Source of the DNA: Ascoidea rubescens DSM 1968
Lineage: Eukaryota > Ascomycota > Saccharomycetes > Ascoideales > Ascoideaceae
Assembly (NCBI RefSeq): GCF_001661345.1
Contig: NW_017962927.1
Coordinates: 358,669 to 422,668 of the forward strand
DNA length: 64,000 nt
Direction: 5' to 3'
Below are positions 61,614 through 64,000 of this stretch, one piece after another. Both the position numbers and the translations under genes were made by a program. The notes under the pieces are model-generated. The model had not been told where the DNA came from, ran no database searches, and was given only the letters and a program-made list of their open reading frames with translations. Numbering within the stretch: the stretch's first letter is position 1; every line of letters begins with the position of its first letter.

Positions 61614-62096
61614 AGGCATTGTTCTATATAGATTTTTGTTTTTGTTTTTGTTTTTGTTTTGCATCTTACCTTGATTCAATTCAGTTTATTTCAATTCAAT
61701 GGAATTTATTTTTATATTCATTAATGATCCAACTATTTGAATATGCTGTCTTTTTCAATTTTGAGGGTGGGATAGAGAGAGGGAGAGAGGAGGGAGTATC
61801 TGTTGATTTTCATTCAAATTTAGTTCATAGCTATTGAAAACGTCAAAAAAGGTTTAAAAAGGCTTAAAAAGGCTTAAAAAGGTTTAAAAAGGTTTAAAAA
61901 TCCGCTTTAATTTTGGACAATAAATAGCTAGTTTCAATCAATCGCATCATAGTTTTTCAATAGAAATAAAAAGCAATTTAATATAATGAGCTGCAGATTA
62001 AACTCGATATTTTTGCCTGATATGGTTGCTGAAAATCCATGTAGTTGTCTGTTCCGAACAATTTCCAAACACCACAATATTAAATCTGTATCTAAT
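61614..62096. other. convergent spacer, MNN4 / CDC27
   Basis: 483 bases between two converging genes. It contains (TTTTTG)n at 61634-61661, a GAGAGG stretch at 61770-61795 and the phased A-tract repeat at 61846-61900. No gene. Confidence 0.6.
61846..61900. repeat. 10-base repeat with phased A-tracts
   Basis: Five copies of GGYTTAAAAA (61851, 61861, 61871, 61881, 61891), preceded by another A-tract. Six A5-A6 tracts are spaced at about one helical turn, the classic arrangement for intrinsically curved DNA. Confidence 0.85.
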
Positions 62097-63851
62097 TTAA
62101 TCATTTAGGCTTTCCATTGCTTCTTTGATTAAATGCGATCCTTTGGGATCAAGATTGAGTGCGATAGTGAATTCCTTCACTGCCTCTGTTTTTCGATGCA
62201 ATATTTTATAGAGTTGGGCAAGAAGGAAATGGACAGTGGCTTCATCTGGTGCAATCTCCTTTAGTTTTTCAAACTCCACCACAGATTCCTGATATTTGGC
62301 TAAAACAAATAGCAATTGCGCCTTTTTGAACAAAGCTAGTGGGGCCAATGGCTGGATTTCATGGGCTAGCTCATACTGTTTCAATGCCAATTCTCTTTTA
62401 CCTTCTCTTTCCAAAACCATTCCGACACAGCAGATCAAAATAACATTCAACGGATTGATGCTGACAGCCTTTCGAAAATGATATTCTGCTCTAATATTGT
62501 CTCCCAGACTAAGATACACTTTGCCTATCCCGTAGAGAGCATTGTAGTGTCTGGGGTCATATAACAAAGCCGTTCTAAAGCAGTCCAAAGCGTTTTCATA
62601 AGAATCGTTGGTTGCATGCTCATGTCCCTGAAGGGTATAGGCGTAGGCAAAACCAGGATCGATTTGTGTTGCTCTTTTAAAGCATTTGATTGCTTCATCG
62701 GGTTCTTTCATGAGAGAAAATAGATTGCCAATTGTTATCCATGCCTCTGGCGAATTCTTGTTCACATCGTACAACTCATGCGCCAAAAAACTCAACTCTT
62801 CTTCTTTATGAAGATGCCACAAAAGCGTGGAGTAGTATTCCATTTCACTTAGTCTTGTTCGATCTATGTTTCTTAGTTTCAAAAAGTACTTCTCAGCTTT
62901 GGAATAATTTACAATTTCAAAATTTAGTCTTCCCAACTTGCCTAACACATAACAAGAGTTTAGATGGTGCTCTGGTAAAGAATTGAACAAACGGATTGAT
63001 TTAAATAGATCGTATCTATTCATTGCCTTCAATGCCTTTGCAAAAACAAGATATAGATTCATCAAATGGTCGTGCGCTTGGTTGTAATGGTCCTTTTTGA
63101 TAGAGTTGACAACAGCGATCGATGAATTATTTTGATTAAAAGTGGTGGAGTGAGAAGATGAGCCAGATTGGAAAATGTTGTTGATTTTTTGTGATTTTTT
63201 CAAATTCACACTCAAGTTTAGGTTCAGGTTTAGGTTTAGGTTTCTATGATTGGAGCTTTGTATCGGTGTTTTTATTAAGGAATTGCTGTTTTTGGAAGCA
63301 GAGCTGGATGCAGGATTCGATATCCAGGCAGATGCAGAAGAAGGAATTTTCCTGATGGAGGATTTAGAATTTGATAAACGCGATGATCTCCTCAAAAGGT
63401 CCGATGTGGATGGAATATTGGGAGTTTTGAATCCTTCGTTATTTATGAAATTAGAATTGGAATTGGAGTTGGAGTTGGAGTTGGAGTTGGAGTTGGAGTT
63501 GGAATTGGAATTGGAATTGGAATTGGAATTGGAAACAGTATTGTTTAATGATCCAGCGGCACATTTGTCAGTGGCAGTTTTCGAGTTGGGAGTTCGAAAT
63601 TCTTGATATGGAATGGAAGATCTTCGAAGAAAAGATCTTGAATTGATCGGTTGTGCATTTGAAGGTTTTGATCTCGTTTTGGTCGAAAATAGATTATCAT
63701 CTTCCAAGTTCAAGAAATTGGAGTTGTTGGGGGTCGACGAGTTGTTGATTAGGCCTTGATTGATATTGATGTTATTGGTGTTATTGATGTTATTTCCCCC
63801 ATTTTTAGAGTTAATTAGAGTCTTTTTGCTATTATTATTATTATTATTATT

Positions 63852-63887
<36 letters not shown>

Positions 63888-64000
63888 AAGATTAGGAATA
63901 GTGTGGTTTGCTTTGAATAATGTTTTTGTTTTGACGTTCGCTCCCATTTTCGAAAGATCTTCAAAAGATTCCCATATATAAGGGTTTAACTTCAAACAGT
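62097..64000 (-). CDS. CDC27: anaphase-promoting complex subunit Cdc27 (5' part beyond right edge)
   Basis: The frame is open to the window edge, so about 634 C-terminal residues are seen. They start ...LKLNPYIWESFEDLSKMG, the end of the N-terminal TPR block. Next comes a long disordered linker with Asn tracts (near 63830-63895) and NS repeats (63455-63535). The C-terminal TPR array has YYSTLLWHLHKEEELSFLAH, PEAWITIGNLFSLMKEPDEA, FAYAYTLQGHEHA, PRHYNALYGIGKVY and LDPKGSHLIKEAMESL. HLxKE and AYAYTLxGHE are diagnostic of Cdc27/APC3, which binds Cdh1/Cdc20 through their Ile-Arg tails. The first in-window codon readable as a start is a TTG and is not the true start. Confidence 0.93.

Overview
The window is a stretch of nuclear chromosome from an AT-rich budding yeast (Saccharomycotina). 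The evidence is the compact, almost intron-free gene layout and fungal or yeast-type genes: DASH subunit DAD1, an inner-nuclear-membrane ASI RING protein, copper-fist regulator HAA1, Mnn2/Mnn5-type and Mnn4-type mannan genes, SLA1, carboxypeptidase Y and RHO4-like. Long Asn/Ser/Asp low-complexity tracts encoded by AAT and similar repeats fit as well. I cannot name the species. CTG appears to be read as leucine: two CTG codons in MNN4 near 58305 complete an alternating hydrophobic strand. That is weak evidence.

Layout, left to right. At 1-6.8 kb: the 3' end of an unidentified gene, the fluoride exporter FEX1, a giant Rho-type GTPase with an N-terminal hydrophobic segment, DAD1 and fumarase FUM1. 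At 8.1-14.8 kb: an Mnn2/Mnn5-type mannosyltransferase divergent from the endocytic adaptor SLA1. At 15.6-27.2 kb: ribosome-biogenesis GTPase BMS1, recombination translocase RAD54, an Ald4/Ald5-like aldehyde dehydrogenase and a carboxypeptidase Y-like protease. At 28.5-33.6 kb: a small secreted six-cysteine protein divergent from an enlarged REV1 polymerase. At 34.1-35.1 kb: two tandem 5'-truncated copies of what I read as a LINE-type retrotransposon, next to tRNA-Pro(UGG). At 35.5-39.3 kb: an ASI1/ASI3-like RING membrane protein and an 80-residue cysteine-rich protein. From 39.3 to 43.8 kb there is a 4.5-kb gene desert with several perfect inverted repeats. At 43.8-64 kb: HAA1 (one intron, missed by a plain ORF reading), ULA1, VAC1/PEP7, a DMA-type FHA-RING ligase, a divergent UPF1-type helicase with a mitochondrial-looking N terminus, guanine deaminase GUD1, MNN4 and the 3' part of CDC27, cut by the right edge.

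The genes are mostly independent housekeeping genes; I see no biosynthetic or defence cluster. Themes recur: DNA repair (RAD54, REV1, perhaps the left-edge fragment), mitosis (DAD1, DMA, CDC27), ubiquitin and NEDD8 (ASI, DMA, ULA1, CDC27) and mannan (the Mnn2-like gene, MNN4). The least expected items are the LINE pair beside the tRNA, the membrane-segment Rho GTPase, the mitochondrial-type UPF1-like helicase, the SUMO-binding-like motifs in REV1, the HAA1 intron and the DAD1 upstream ORF. Several promoters lie in GC-rich islands, and CACGTG recurs in intergenic DNA.
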